From contig JADJBP010000004.1 in NCBI GenBank assembly GCA_016703625.1, positions 186,001 through 250,000 on the forward strand: a DNA stretch of 64,000 bases, read 5' to 3'. The DNA comes from Chitinophagaceae bacterium (GTDB lineage Bacteria > Bacteroidota > Bacteroidia > Chitinophagales > Chitinophagaceae). Below the pieces are notes generated by a model. The model searched no databases. It saw only the letters and a program-made list of their open reading frames with translations, and was not told the origin of the DNA. The translations under genes and the position numbers were made by a program. This document shows positions 1 through 8,422 of this stretch, one piece after another (position 1 is the first letter of the stretch; every line of letters begins with the position of its first letter).

Positions 1-1200
1 CTCCCTGTTCATCATATCTTCCGGTATATCCAGGTTGTTGGCAACATAGGTGTTGTAGTTTTCCCAACCATCTGCCGGCTCTACGTTTACGGCAGAATCG
101 GTTACAAGCCTTGCACGGCGTGATGTTGTGCTGCTGTTTACACCTGCATTGCCGATGATGCGGGTATCTTTTTTGGCAATTTCATCTTCCTGCAATACAA
201 TTTTTGCAGGTGACTGGTTGGTACGCAGCATAAACATTTTTGGGGTATATCCAACCGACCTGACTTCAATGTTTAAGATACTGTCGGTAGATACCAGTCT
301 CACCATTCCTTTAGCATCGGCATAAGTGCCAAAGTTTTCCTTTTTAATGGATATATTGGTAAAGGGAAGCGGTGTATTATCCGGTGCCACTACCTGTGCG
401 GTGAAAAAATTATTGAGTGCAGTTTCTTTTTTAAAAGTAGTATTGGCCTGGGTTTTTTGCCTGCTGACAGCTTCTGTTTCCTGCATTGATCTTGCTGCCG
501 CTTTATTTTTTGCCAGGTTTGACTCATCAGCAATTTGATCATTACTGTTGATGGCTGCCGGATTGTTTGCGGCGGCAGGAACCGGGTCGGTAACCTTTTC
601 GGTATTCACAATCCCTGCTGCGGTATTGTTCTGTTCCAATGCTCTTATTTGCGGGGCATTAGGATCCGTGATAAACCGGTCAGCCTGCGTTTTAGCCTTT
701 TCAGTTTTAACGATCAACTCACTGGTTGCCTTAATTTCTTCCGTTGTTGCAGATGCAGTAGGATTCAGTGAAGCCGTAACAGATGGTATTGCTGCAGTTC
801 CGGGTTGTGTTATACTGTCGGGTATAACGGTAATGGTTTTTGCAATTTGCGGAACATTTTTTTCTGCAGGTTCATTGTTGTTTAAAATATAAGTAATGGT
901 AGTTGCTGTACCCAGTAACAGGATGGCTGCTGCTGTTTTCCACCAATTGCTTTTTGTTTTGTGTAAGGGAATTACTTTTGCTGCCGTTCCTTTTTTAGCG
1001 ATCTCTTCACGAAGTGTTACCAATTGATTGTTCCATTCGGTATTTTTCATGCCTTCATAACCTTCCATGGCTTCGGCTAAAAACGGGTCGTCCAGGGCGG
1101 CTTTTTCCATGGCATGCATCTGCAGTTGCGACAGCTTACCTGCCAGGTATTGTTCAATATCTGCTGCTGAATAATTGATATGTTTATTATCGCTGTTCAT
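1..1200 (-). CDS. Anti-sigma-like membrane protein with carboxypeptidase-regulatory-like domain, C-terminus off the window
   Basis: The frame is open on the minus strand from an ATG at 1198-1200 to the window edge, giving 400 codons without a stop. The N-terminus (about residues 1-80) is a charged cytoplasmic part resembling the anti-sigma start of Bacteroidota ECF systems. One membrane segment follows near residues 87-105 (AAAILLLGTATTITYIL). A long Thr/Ala/Asn-rich linker leads to a beta domain near residues 290-350 that looks like a CarboxypepD_reg-like fold (VAPDNTPLPFTNISIKKENF). The visible end (PADGWENYNTYV) resembles a TonB C-terminal type domain. It overlaps the upstream sigma gene by 14 bases, so the two are translationally coupled. 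The inferred role is to hold the neighbouring sigma factor at the membrane. The family fit is by eye. Confidence 0.75.
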   Translation of the reverse strand, partial: MNSDNKHINYSAADIEQYLAGKLSQLQMHAMEKAALDDPFLAEAMEGYEGMKNTEWNNQLVTLREEIAKKGTAAKVIPLHKTKSNWWKTAAAILLLGTATTITYILNNNEPAEKNVPQIAKTITVIPDSITQPGTAAIPSVTASLNPTASATTEEIKATSELIVKTEKAKTQADRFITDPNAPQIRALEQNNTAAGIVNTEKVTDPVPAAANNPAAINSNDQIADESNLAKNKAAARSMQETEAVSRQKTQANTTFKKETALNNFFTAQVVAPDNTPLPFTNISIKKENFGTYADAKGMVRLVSTDSILNIEVRSVGYTPKMFMLRTNQSPAKIVLQEDEIAKKDTRIIGNAGVNSSTTSRRARLVTDSAVNVEPADGWENYNTYVANNLDIPEDMMNRE

Positions 1201-1780
1201 CGGTCCTTAACTGTTTTTCTTCCATACATAGTTTCAGGTTTCGTTTGCCGTTCTGGATATAGCTCCTCACTTTATTCCAGTCGAACCCGGTTATGGCTGC
1301 AATTTCGTTATAACATTTACTTTCGAGGTAAAATAATTGTACAGCCTGTTTTTGTTCATCGGGCAAACTATCCATGCATTGCTCTAATTTCTTAAAATTT
1401 TCCTCTTTTTCCAACACCTCGCCATTCAGATGCGTATTTTGCTCGGAATACATAAAAACGGGATTGAATTCCGTGGTTTTAATGTTTCGGGGGCTGCGCA
1501 ACTGCATCAGGCAGTGGTTTCGGGCCAGCACGTGCAGCCATGATTTAAAATTTTCCACCTCATGAACCCTCAATTTGGTATTTAATTCGTCAAAAATGTC
1601 CATTACGGCATCTTTACTGCGCTCGGCATCTTTAAAATATTTAAGGCAAACACCAAATACCAGGTCCATATATCGCTGGTACAGTGTACTTAACAGGTTT
1701 ATATTGCCCGTTTGTTTAAAGGCAATAAGCAGTTCCTTATCGGGTGACTGATCGGATGATATGTTCTTTATAAATGCCAA
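1187..1780 (-). CDS. ECF-type RNA polymerase sigma factor
   Basis: This 197-residue protein has the two-domain layout of sigma-70 family ECF factors. Region 2 lies near residues 30-70 (LYQRYMDLVFGVCLKYF, then a DAVMDIF helix). Region 4 lies near residues 135-185 (LPDEQKQAVQLFYLESK followed by a helix-turn-helix ending KVRSYIQNGKRNLK). Such factors direct RNA polymerase to a small regulon and are normally held inactive by a co-encoded anti-sigma protein. Here that partner is the overlapping downstream gene, whose ATG lies inside this gene's last codons. The length is normal for the family. The regulon cannot be read from the sequence. Confidence 0.9.
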   Translation of the reverse strand: MAFIKNISSDQSPDKELLIAFKQTGNINLLSTLYQRYMDLVFGVCLKYFKDAERSKDAVMDIFDELNTKLRVHEVENFKSWLHVLARNHCLMQLRSPRNIKTTEFNPVFMYSEQNTHLNGEVLEKEENFKKLEQCMDSLPDEQKQAVQLFYLESKCYNEIAAITGFDWNKVRSYIQNGKRNLKLCMEEKQLRTDEQR

Positions 1781-1942
1781 ATCTTTTATCCCTGAAAGAG
1801 GATTGATCTTATTTAAATGGATAATTTGCCAGATTCAATATGGAAAGCTATTAATTTTTTTGGTTCCGGATAGTAATCAATTCAATATTCGCCCGGGTGT
1901 CCCTTTCCTGCGGTATTGCCCGGGAGGGTAGGATTGGGCTTT

Positions 1943-2770
1943 CTATTCAAAAAACACTTTTACTGTTTGATAAAATAGCCGGCTGTTCATATACTGGCTT
2001 TGTTGCAATTGTTTTTCAGCAAAACTTTGCAAACCCAGTAAACCCGCAGCATTGCCCTTGTTGATGGCAATTTCGAGGTGACCAGCGGAATTAAACAGCG
2101 CCAGTTTTTCACCCTCATTCACATCTGCATAGGTTTCACTGCTCCGGTCAATGACCTCATCTCTTTTAAAAATGATCTTAAAACTCCGCCCTTTTCGCTG
2201 TTCTTCAAATTCGTCTTTGCTGATATTTACAATAACGTTCTCAAAATTATCTATAAATATAATCTGTCCTTCTATAAAATCATTCCCCAGCATGGGCCTT
2301 AAAGGATTTTTAACATGAATGGATATGCCTGCATCACCTGTTTCTTCAATTGTTTTACCATTTTGCAGTTCGCTGAAAGCCCTGGCAAAAACCGTAGTGC
2401 AGTAAATGGTATTCTTTTGCTGCGTTTTATCAAGCGCCAATGACACCACTTTTTGGGGTATCTCTTCCAGTATCATGGTTAATAATCCATTATCGGCACA
2501 ACCGATGAACTGGCCATGGTGTTCTGCCAGTAACATGTGTTCGGGCCTTTCATCAAATAAATTTACAAGGATCAGGTGAAAAGTGCCGGCAGGGAAATTT
2601 TTGATGGCACTGCGGCAAACATAGGCTGCCTGCGGGTAATTGAATGGTGAAATGTTATGCGTGATATCTATTAAAGTAAAACCAGGGATGGTTTGTAATA
2701 ATTGTCCCTTAACAGCACCGATCAGAAAATCCTGCTGGCCAATGTCGGATGTAAGGGTTAATAAGGGCAT
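1943..2770 (-). CDS. SAM hydroxide adenosyltransferase (DUF62 family)
   Basis: This 275-residue protein matches the SAM hydrolase/fluorinase-chlorinase family. It begins LTLTSDIGQQDFLIGAVKG, which carries the early conserved Asp of the family, followed by IDITHNISPF and a C-terminal barrel domain (EGQIIFIDNFENVIVNIS). Characterised members split S-adenosylmethionine with hydroxide into adenosine and methionine; halogenase activity is confined to specialised members. Nothing nearby suggests a halogenation pathway, so the hydrolytic role is the likely one. The gene lies between the sigma gene and a repeat array and seems monocistronic. Confidence 0.9.
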   Translation of the reverse strand: MPLLTLTSDIGQQDFLIGAVKGQLLQTIPGFTLIDITHNISPFNYPQAAYVCRSAIKNFPAGTFHLILVNLFDERPEHMLLAEHHGQFIGCADNGLLTMILEEIPQKVVSLALDKTQQKNTIYCTTVFARAFSELQNGKTIEETGDAGISIHVKNPLRPMLGNDFIEGQIIFIDNFENVIVNISKDEFEEQRKGRSFKIIFKRDEVIDRSSETYADVNEGEKLALFNSAGHLEIAINKGNAAGLLGLQSFAEKQLQQSQYMNSRLFYQTVKVFFE

Positions 2771-2773
2771 TTA

Positions 2774-2938
2774 TTGTTATGGGTTAATTGGTTAATTGGT
2801 TAATTCGTTAATTGGTTAATTCGTTAATCCGTTAATTAGTTAATTGGTTAATTTGTTAATTGGTTAATGTGCTCATACGGATTAACGGTTTAACGTTTAA
2901 ACGGATTAACGTTTTAACAGTTTAACGTTTTAACGTAT
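2774..2938. repeat. GTTAAT-type intergenic repeat array, copy R1
   Basis: The whole gap between two minus-strand genes is built from variants of GTTAATTG and GTTAATCCG. Bases 2847-2924 match 22081-22158 in inverted orientation with one visible mismatch. The array runs into the stop codon of the SDR gene at its right end. It has no coding potential. Confidence 0.9.
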
Positions 2939-3742
2939 GAGTTCTCCGTTTTTATAGAAGAATTTTTTTACAAGTTTATCAGCCAGTGACGGAAAGAATT
3001 TATTGATAAACACAGTTTGTTTTCCTTTAAAAGTAAGTACCAGTGTTCTTTTTCTTTTTTCGATGGCATTCAAAATATGTTCCGCACATTTTTCAGAAGG
3101 CATCATTCTACCTTCATCCATGGGGCTTTCTCCCTGCGAGTTTCCTTTTTTATTGAGTGCCGTATTGCGGATATTTGAACTGGTAAACCCGGGACAAACC
3201 CACATCACATTTACATCGTGGCCGATCATTTCGGTACGCAATGCTTCCAGGAAACCGTTTATGGCATATTTACTGGCCGAGTACCCGCTTCGGCCGGGCA
3301 ATCCCCGGTAACCGGCAATGGAAGATACCCCAACAATGGTTCCCTTGCGTTCTATGATGGTCTCCAGTGCAAGTTTTGTACAATACAATGTGCCTTTAAA
3401 ATTAACATCCATCACTTTTTCAATAACTGTTACATCCAGGTCGCGGAACAGGGCCCGCATGGAAATTCCGGCATTGTTGATAAGGATATCAATGCCGCCA
3501 TAGAACCCGATGGTGGATTCAATAAAATTTTTACAGTCGTTATAATTGCTTACATCAGCTACCAGGCTGTGCAGGGGTTTACCGGAGTGTAATAACTGGA
3601 GGTCGTACAGTTTATCCTGGTTACGGCCACAGGTGGCCACTTTGGCGCCCAGTTGAATAAGGGCATCAACCAAGGCCTTGCCGATACCATCGGTGCCGCC
3701 TGTTATTGCTACTACTTTGTTTTTGAAAAAATCTGCGTTCAT
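2930..3742 (-). CDS. SDR family NAD(P)-dependent oxidoreductase
   Basis: This 270-residue classical short-chain dehydrogenase has the cofactor loop TGGTDGIG at residues 14-21, the structural motif NNAG near residue 90, a catalytic Ser in VSSIAG and the YxxxK pair in YSASKYA near residue 157. It should carry out NAD(P)-linked oxidation or reduction of a hydroxyl or keto group on an unknown substrate. The C-terminal basic tail (KFFPSLADKLVKKFFYKNG) resembles SDRs that associate with membranes or act on lipids, which is inference. The last codons and stop (ATACGTTAA) are part of the adjacent repeat array, so the C-terminus LIR is repeat-encoded. Confidence 0.9.
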   Translation of the reverse strand: MNADFFKNKVVAITGGTDGIGKALVDALIQLGAKVATCGRNQDKLYDLQLLHSGKPLHSLVADVSNYNDCKNFIESTIGFYGGIDILINNAGISMRALFRDLDVTVIEKVMDVNFKGTLYCTKLALETIIERKGTIVGVSSIAGYRGLPGRSGYSASKYAINGFLEALRTEMIGHDVNVMWVCPGFTSSNIRNTALNKKGNSQGESPMDEGRMMPSEKCAEHILNAIEKRKRTLVLTFKGKQTVFINKFFPSLADKLVKKFFYKNGELIR

Positions 3743-3795
3743 ATTATATACAAAAATAACGGGATTAATTTGCCGAACACAAATTTACTAAATAA

Positions 3796-3819
3796 AAAAC
3801 CCCCGGGAAACGGGGGTTT
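3796..3819 (-). terminator. Rho-independent terminator of tRNA-Lys
   Basis: Read on the minus strand, AACCCCCG and CGGGGGTT-type arms form a GC-rich hairpin with a short loop. It is followed at once by a T-run and starts one base after the tRNA 3' end. Confidence 0.85.
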
Positions 3820-3820
3820 G

Positions 3821-3893
3821 TGAACTGGCAGGGACTCGAACCCTGGGCCCATACATTAAAAGTGTATTGCTCTACCAACTGAGCTACCAATTC
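3821..3893 (-). tRNA. tRNA-Lys (anticodon TTT)
   Basis: The 73-base cloverleaf folds fully. The acceptor arm is GAATTGG with CCAGTTC, the D arm holds AGCTCAGTTGGTAGAGC, the anticodon stem ATACA/TGTAT encloses the loop CTTTTAA, and the T arm holds GGTTCGAGTCC. The anticodon TTT reads AAA and AAG lysine codons. The 3' CCA is not encoded: the base after the discriminator A starts CAAACC. It must be added by the CCA-adding enzyme, whose gene lies at 11061-12481. Confidence 0.97.
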
Positions 3894-3957
3894 ATCCTTT
3901 ATTAAAAAAGCTTTATTAAGTAATTACTACCCATTCAGCCTTTTTATTTTTGGAGTG

Positions 3958-3990
3958 CAAAGATAAGGGTATTGGTTTAAAAAATTCAAA
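3958..3990 (-). promoter_or_regulatory. Bacteroidota-type promoter of tRNA-Lys
   Basis: On the minus strand a TATCTTTG box (3958-3965) matches the TAnnTTTG -7 consensus. A TTTG (3987-3990) sits 21 bases upstream at the -33 position. The tRNA starts 64 bases downstream. The same TATCTTTG box precedes the SRP RNA. Confidence 0.7.
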
Positions 3991-4040
3991 CCTCAATCAT
4001 TTTTTATCAGGTGCTGAAAATAATATGTTGATAAGTATAA

Positions 4041-5057
4041 TCATATAGCCATCAAACTGCATCCCCGGATATCGCTGCTGTCAATCCTGCCAAGCACTTC
4101 AAAGCTTTCATTGGCGTGTAAACGGCCGATATCATCAGTGGCAATAAAAGCGCAACTGTATATATTGGCGAGGTCAATAATATTGATCACACCGGTAACT
4201 GATCTTGAATTGTTCCCCGGTGCCATGCTGACCTTGAAAGGATCGTCTTCATCCCTTAATAACACTTTCATCCAGCCGGGGCAATGAAATATGCCATCTC
4301 CTTTTGAATAGGCCTGCGATAATAATTCCGTCATGCCATATTCCGAATGTACCAGGCTTAGGCCCAAACTTTCCATTAATTGGGCATGTACTTCCTGCCT
4401 GGTCATTTCTTCCCTTCTTCCTTTCATCCCGCCGGTTTCCATTACGATCGTATGCCGCAGCTGCATGGGATATTTTTCGGCAAAATCAAGCAAGGCATAC
4501 GTAACGCCAATGAGCAGGGTGGATATTTTTAGTAATTCATTGTGCATTAAGGTGCGGTGTAGTTTTTCATGATCGTACAGATAAAAACCGCTCAATGGGT
4601 TTTCACCGGCAGCGATCAGCGATTCCACCATCATCACCAATGATGAATTTTTTCTTTCCAGGTAAGATGGCAGTAAACCCAGTATGCATTTATCCCGGGG
4701 CGGACCGTAAAATTTTTCAAAACAGGTAGTAAAACTTTCGCGGTACAGGTCAAGGTCTTTTACATAGTGTTTGCTGTTGACGGACCCTGTTGTTCCGCTG
4801 CTTTCGAAAATGGTACCTCCTTCAAATTCGCCCGATGTTACCTTATGGGTTTTAAAAAAGGAAATGGGCAGGAAGGGTATTTTTTGGAGGGAATCAACCG
4901 CATCTGTATTTATCTTTAATACATCACAATATTGCCGGTAAACCCCGTTGCTTTGGTATTGATAATTGAACAATTCAACGGCTAATTCGTTAAAATTCGC
5001 GGCCGAAGCAGCAAACAGCCTATTTTTGAAATCCATATTTTTAACGGAATGTTTCAC
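4041..5057 (-). CDS. LuxE/PaaK-like acyl-protein synthetase or acyl transferase
   Basis: This 338-residue protein has the phosphate-binding loop FESSGTTGS near residues 84-92 and the adenylate-binding motif SEYGMTEL near residue 238. Both are typical of LuxE acyl-protein synthetases and phenylacetate-CoA ligase-like enzymes of the ANL group. Such enzymes activate a carboxylic acid with ATP and pass it to a protein or CoA. The size fits LuxE better than full-length CoA ligases. No luxCD-like reductase is nearby, so the acceptor is unknown. The ATG at 5036 is an alternative start seven codons in. It is divergent from a lipoprotein gene that starts 35 bases away. Confidence 0.8.
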   Translation of the reverse strand: MKHSVKNMDFKNRLFAASAANFNELAVELFNYQYQSNGVYRQYCDVLKINTDAVDSLQKIPFLPISFFKTHKVTSGEFEGGTIFESSGTTGSVNSKHYVKDLDLYRESFTTCFEKFYGPPRDKCILGLLPSYLERKNSSLVMMVESLIAAGENPLSGFYLYDHEKLHRTLMHNELLKISTLLIGVTYALLDFAEKYPMQLRHTIVMETGGMKGRREEMTRQEVHAQLMESLGLSLVHSEYGMTELLSQAYSKGDGIFHCPGWMKVLLRDEDDPFKVSMAPGNNSRSVTGVINIIDLANIYSCAFIATDDIGRLHANESFEVLGRIDSSDIRGCSLMAI

Positions 5058-5092
5058 GGGCTTTCATTAAATTTGACATACAATACACAAAG

Positions 5093-5555
5093 ATGCGATA
5101 CAGTTTACTATTTACCATAGCAATATTTCTTTTTTACAGCCTGTAAAAAAGATAAATTCACTACAGCGCCGCAAATAGCTTATAAATCTATAAGTCCCAA
5201 TGCTGTTTTCACGAATATTCCCTTCCAGGTAATGCCCGTACTTTCCCTTGAAGTTACCGATGCAGAAGGTGACCTGGGTTTCACGGGTAGTGATACATCT
5301 AAAATTTTTATTAAGAACCTGTTGACCGGTAAAATTGATTCTACTTTAAGGCTGCCTGATCTTTCTGTTGCTACAGGCAGAAATTTCAAAGCAGATGTGG
5401 AAATAACACTTAATACATCGATCATTTTGGAAGGAAGTACCCGGCCCAGCCCTAAAACAGATACGCTGTTTTATGAAATATATATCCAGGATTTTGCTAA
5501 AAACAAAAGCAATGTTTTAAAGACCACCGATCCTGTTTTTATAATATTCCCTTAA
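5093..5555 (+). CDS. Lipoprotein of unknown function, frameshifted in the signal peptide
   Basis: The ATG at 5093 opens a signal peptide (MRYSLLFTIAIFLF) that runs into a stop. The rest of the protein is open in another frame to 5555. If the T-run at 5130-5135 is read as five bases instead of six, the product is a 153-residue lipoprotein whose signal ends in TACKKD, an ideal lipobox. The mature part (SLEVTDAEGDLGFTG and a later FYEIYIQDFA) looks like an immunoglobulin-type beta sandwich. I cannot name a family. The stop shares one base with the next gene's ATG (TAATG), so they form an operon. Confidence 0.75.
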
Positions 5556-6386
5556 TGAAATGGTTCTATTTCATCTTATCACATTCGATCTTTGTTTCCA
5601 TCTGTGCAGTTGCCATGGCTTTTCAAACAGCACATTTGCTGGACCTCCGGGTAAACGGTTTCATGTACGGGTTTATTTTTTTTGCAACCCTGTGCAGTTA
5701 TAACTTTTACTGGATATTAAGTAAGTTCTCCTTTGCCGGTGTATCCCAAATTCCGGGCCTTTTAAAAAAAGAGACCACCGGTCTTGTCATTCTTTTAACG
5801 GCTGCAGCCGGAACAGCCTATTGCCAATACCGGTCATCTTTACCCGCCGGTTTTATCCTTACCGCCATTTTATTAACGGTTTTGTATTCCATTCCCCTTT
5901 TACCAGTCAAGTTTTTACAGTTTACGAGGCGGGCGGGGTTTTAAAAACAGTATTGCTGGCATTTACATGGTGCTATGTTACCGCTTTCTTACCCATTCAA
6001 AAAACATACTGGCAATTAGACAGTCCCGAAATTTTCATCATCACACGGCGGTTTCTTTTTATGCTGATGCTTTGTATCATTTTCGACAACAGGGATAAAA
6101 CAGTTGATAAAATAAGGGGCTTGCGCAGCCTGGCCACCGACCTTAGTCCCGGTGTTTTGAAAGCGCTGGTGTATATCATTTTTGCAACATTATTCCTGTC
6201 AAATTTTTTGTTCCGCGATTATGGCATCACCTTGAATCAATCCCTGGCACTGCAGGTCTCCACGGTGGCATTGTTGTTTGTTTATTTTATGCCGCCAAAA
6301 AGCGTAGCTATCTTTTTTATTATTTTTTTGTTGACGGGATGATGTTATTTTCTGCTTTGGCAACTTATGTAGCCGGTATCTTATAA
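5555..6386 (+). CDS. UbiA-like multi-pass membrane protein, two frameshifts
   Basis: After correction this is a 277-residue membrane protein with about eight hydrophobic segments. It starts MKWFYFILSHSIFVS and contains NFYWILSKFSF and a NRDKTVDKIRGLRSLAT loop. The loop has the DxxxD-type spacing seen in the UbiA prenyltransferase superfamily, although the canonical first Asp-rich motif is not obvious. Two T-runs are one base short: 5939-5942 and 6323-6329. Restoring both gives a continuous frame ending VDGMMLFSALATYVAGIL at 6386. The gene is coupled to the upstream lipoprotein by a one-base overlap. Prenyl transfer is possible but not shown; it may be a non-catalytic relative. Confidence 0.65.
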
Positions 6387-6421
6387 GCATTTTAATGCCG
6401 GTATTTTTAATCTACTTATTT

Positions 6422-6505
6422 TTTTGCCACGAATGCGAACCTGCCTGGGCAGGTCGCACAAATGGAAAATATTATTCGTGGTAATTTGTGTCATTCGTGG
6501 CAAAA
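6422..6505. repeat. Inverted TTTTGCCACGAAT intergenic repeat
   Basis: TTTTGCCACGAAT at 6422-6434 is the reverse complement of ATTCGTGGCAAAA at 6493-6505. Between them lie a further ATTCGTGG and a short palindrome (CCTGCCTGGGCAGG-like). The element fills most of the gap between two plus-strand genes and could fold into a long stem. Confidence 0.7.
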
Positions 6506-6548
6506 TATGTATGTGGAATTAAAATGCTGTTTATAAACTGCTTCTGCA

Positions 6549-6556
6549 TAATTTTG
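6549..6556 (+). promoter_or_regulatory. -7 promoter box of the M42 peptidase gene
   Basis: TAATTTTG matches the Bacteroidota TAnnTTTG -7 consensus exactly and lies 19 bases before the ATG at 6576. I see no clear -33 TTTG. Confidence 0.55.
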
Positions 6557-6575
6557 CAGCAATAAAATCTAAATT

Positions 6576-7681
6576 ATGGCTAAAGCAAAAAGATCAAAAA
6601 GCATCCTCAACGATCAGTCTTACCGTTTTTTAAAAACATATATCAACAATCCGTCGCCTACCGGTTTTGAAAGCGGCGGACAAAAATTATGGATCGAATA
6701 TGTAAAGCCATTTGTGGATACCCATTTTACCGATCCTTACGGAACGGCAGTAGGCGTGATCAATCCCGATGCACCATTTAAAGTGGTGATAGAGGCCCAT
6801 GCCGATGAGATCAGCTGGTTTGTGAATTATATTTCTCCTGAAGGGTTAATATATCTGAAACGCAACGGGGGCGTGGATCACCAGATCGCACCATCTATGC
6901 GGGTGTTGGTGCACGGTAAAAAGGGCGCTGTTAAAGCAGTATTTGGCTGGCCGGCCATTCATACCCGCATGAACAATACCGACACCAAGGAAACTCAGCC
7001 AAAAGTGGAGAATTTATTTTTGGATTGCGGTGCCCGTAATAAAAAGGAAGTGGAGGCCCTGGGCATTCATATCGGTGCCGTAGCCACGTATGAAGAAGGT
7101 TACGAAGAAATCGCTTATGATTACCTGATCGGCCGTGCATTTGACAACCGCATTGGTGGTTTTATGATCGCCGAAGTGGCCCGTTTGCTGCAGGCCAATA
7201 AGAAAAAACTTCCTTTTGGTTTATATGTCGTTAATGCAGTACAGGAAGAGATTGGTTTACGCGGCGCTGAAATGATCGCCCGCAGGATAAAACCGGATAT
7301 TGCCATCATTACTGATGTTACCCATGATACCACCACACCCATGATCAATAAAATGATACAGGGCGAGTGCAGTTGCGGTAAGGGCCATCGCTTACATTTG
7401 GACCGGCGGTGCATAATAAACTGCTGGATGTGGTACAGGCAGCCGCCACAAAAAACAAGATCCCCGTTCAGTTCAACACTGTTAGCCGGAGCACCGGAAC
7501 CGATACCGATTCATTTGCCTATGCCAATGACGGGTGCCCTTCGGTGTTGATCTCAATTCCTTTACGATATATGCATACCACGGTGGAGATGTTGCATAAA
7601 GACGATATTGAAAATACGATCAAACTGATGTATGAAACACTGTTAACCCTGTCGCCAAAGACCAAACTGAGTTATTTTTAA
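6576..7681 (+). CDS. M42 family metallopeptidase (glutamyl aminopeptidase/endoglucanase-like), one frameshift
   Basis: The corrected 368-residue protein matches M42 dinuclear zinc aminopeptidases. The family's metal and catalytic elements are visible in order: EAHADEISW (first His and Asp), GRAFDNRIGG (bridging Asp), NAVQEEIGLRGA (the Glu-Glu pair), ITDVTHDTT and the late His in IPLRYMHTTVE. These enzymes trim N-terminal residues from peptides in the cytoplasm. The frame breaks at the GGG run 7382-7384. One extra G joins GECSCGKG to PSLTFGPAVHNKLL and restores full family length. The downstream gap holds short repeats. Confidence 0.9.
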
Positions 7682-7682
7682 T

Positions 7683-7797
7683 TAGTTCATGGTTGATAGT
7701 TGATAGTTCATAGGTAATACCTTTTATCGAAAATGATCAACCATGAACTATTAACTATGAACAATTAACTATGAACAATTAACCATCAACTATTACC
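7683..7797. repeat. Short-period array around GTTGATAGTTCAT / ATGAACTATTAAC
   Basis: The gap holds GGTTGATAGTTGATAGTTCAT, then its near reverse complement ATGAACTATTAACTATGAAC, then further ATGAACAATTAAC units. The halves could pair as a long imperfect stem. Confidence 0.7.
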
Positions 7798-7801
7798 ATC
7801 A

Positions 7802-8266
7802 ATGGATGACCAGTTCACCAAATATTCCAAGCTCTACGTACTCATTTTTTTGCTGTTCCTGTCGGTGCCGGTAACATTGGGTTTGATCGTTGCTGCATTT
7901 TACGGCATCTCAAAACTGGTTTCATCCAGCGTGGCCGATATTATTTTTGGCCTTGGCGTGGTTACCCTGGCGCCTGCACTTTTTTCGGCTGTGTATGTGA
8001 TCTTTTTAAAAGAACAAAAAAGCCACCCGGTTGCCTGGGTGCGGATCCTGTCAAAAATATTTTTTGTTGCAGGTATAGGGGTCAGTTTATTTGTTTTGGT
8101 AACCGATATGATCAAATTCTTTACCCGCTTCAATACAGATATTGCCGGCTACAATTGTTTTACACTTAGTTACCTGGCAGCGAATGTAGGCGGACTTTTT
8201 TTGATCGCCATCATCCAGGCATTTTCTACCAATAAAGAAGTGGACTGGATGGACAGGAAGAGGTAG
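7802..8266 (+). CDS. Four-helix integral membrane protein of unknown function
   Basis: This 154-residue protein has four hydrophobic segments, near residues 12-35, 42-68, 82-102 and 120-140. They are joined by short charged loops (KEQKSHPVAWVR, then a polar end EVDWMDRKR). I do not recognise a family. It follows a repeat array downstream of the M42 peptidase gene and ends before a bidirectional terminator facing lon, so it is probably transcribed alone or by read-through from the peptidase. Confidence 0.7.
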   Translation: MDDQFTKYSKLYVLIFLLFLSVPVTLGLIVAAFYGISKLVSSSVADIIFGLGVVTLAPALFSAVYVIFLKEQKSHPVAWVRILSKIFFVAGIGVSLFVLVTDMIKFFTRFNTDIAGYNCFTLSYLAANVGGLFLIAIIQAFSTNKEVDWMDRKR

Positions 8267-8286
8267 TACCCTTTATCATTATCAAT

Positions 8287-8326
8287 AAAAAAATTCCCAT
8301 CCCGTAGATACGGGACGGGAATTTCC
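8287..8326. terminator. Bidirectional terminator between a membrane-protein gene and lon
   Basis: AATTCCC-A-TCCCGTA pairs with TACGGGA-C-GGGAATT (8292-8323), with one mismatch and a tight loop. A-rich sequence precedes it and T-rich sequence follows, so it can end the converging transcripts of both genes. Confidence 0.8.
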
Positions 8327-8422
8327 TTTAACCCTTAAAACAACCAACATGAAACCTGTTGATCACTTAACTGCTATATATACGGTTAAATGATGCTGTT
8401 GGTTGTCCGCGATCTATAAAAT

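Noticed and set aside
2774..2938. CRISPR array from regularly repeated words
   Set aside because: Units are 8-9 bases, there are no unique spacers of constant length, and no cas gene is present.
4304..4504. Small plus-strand frames opposite the LuxE-like gene
   Set aside because: They are shadows of a well-supported gene with adenylation motifs.
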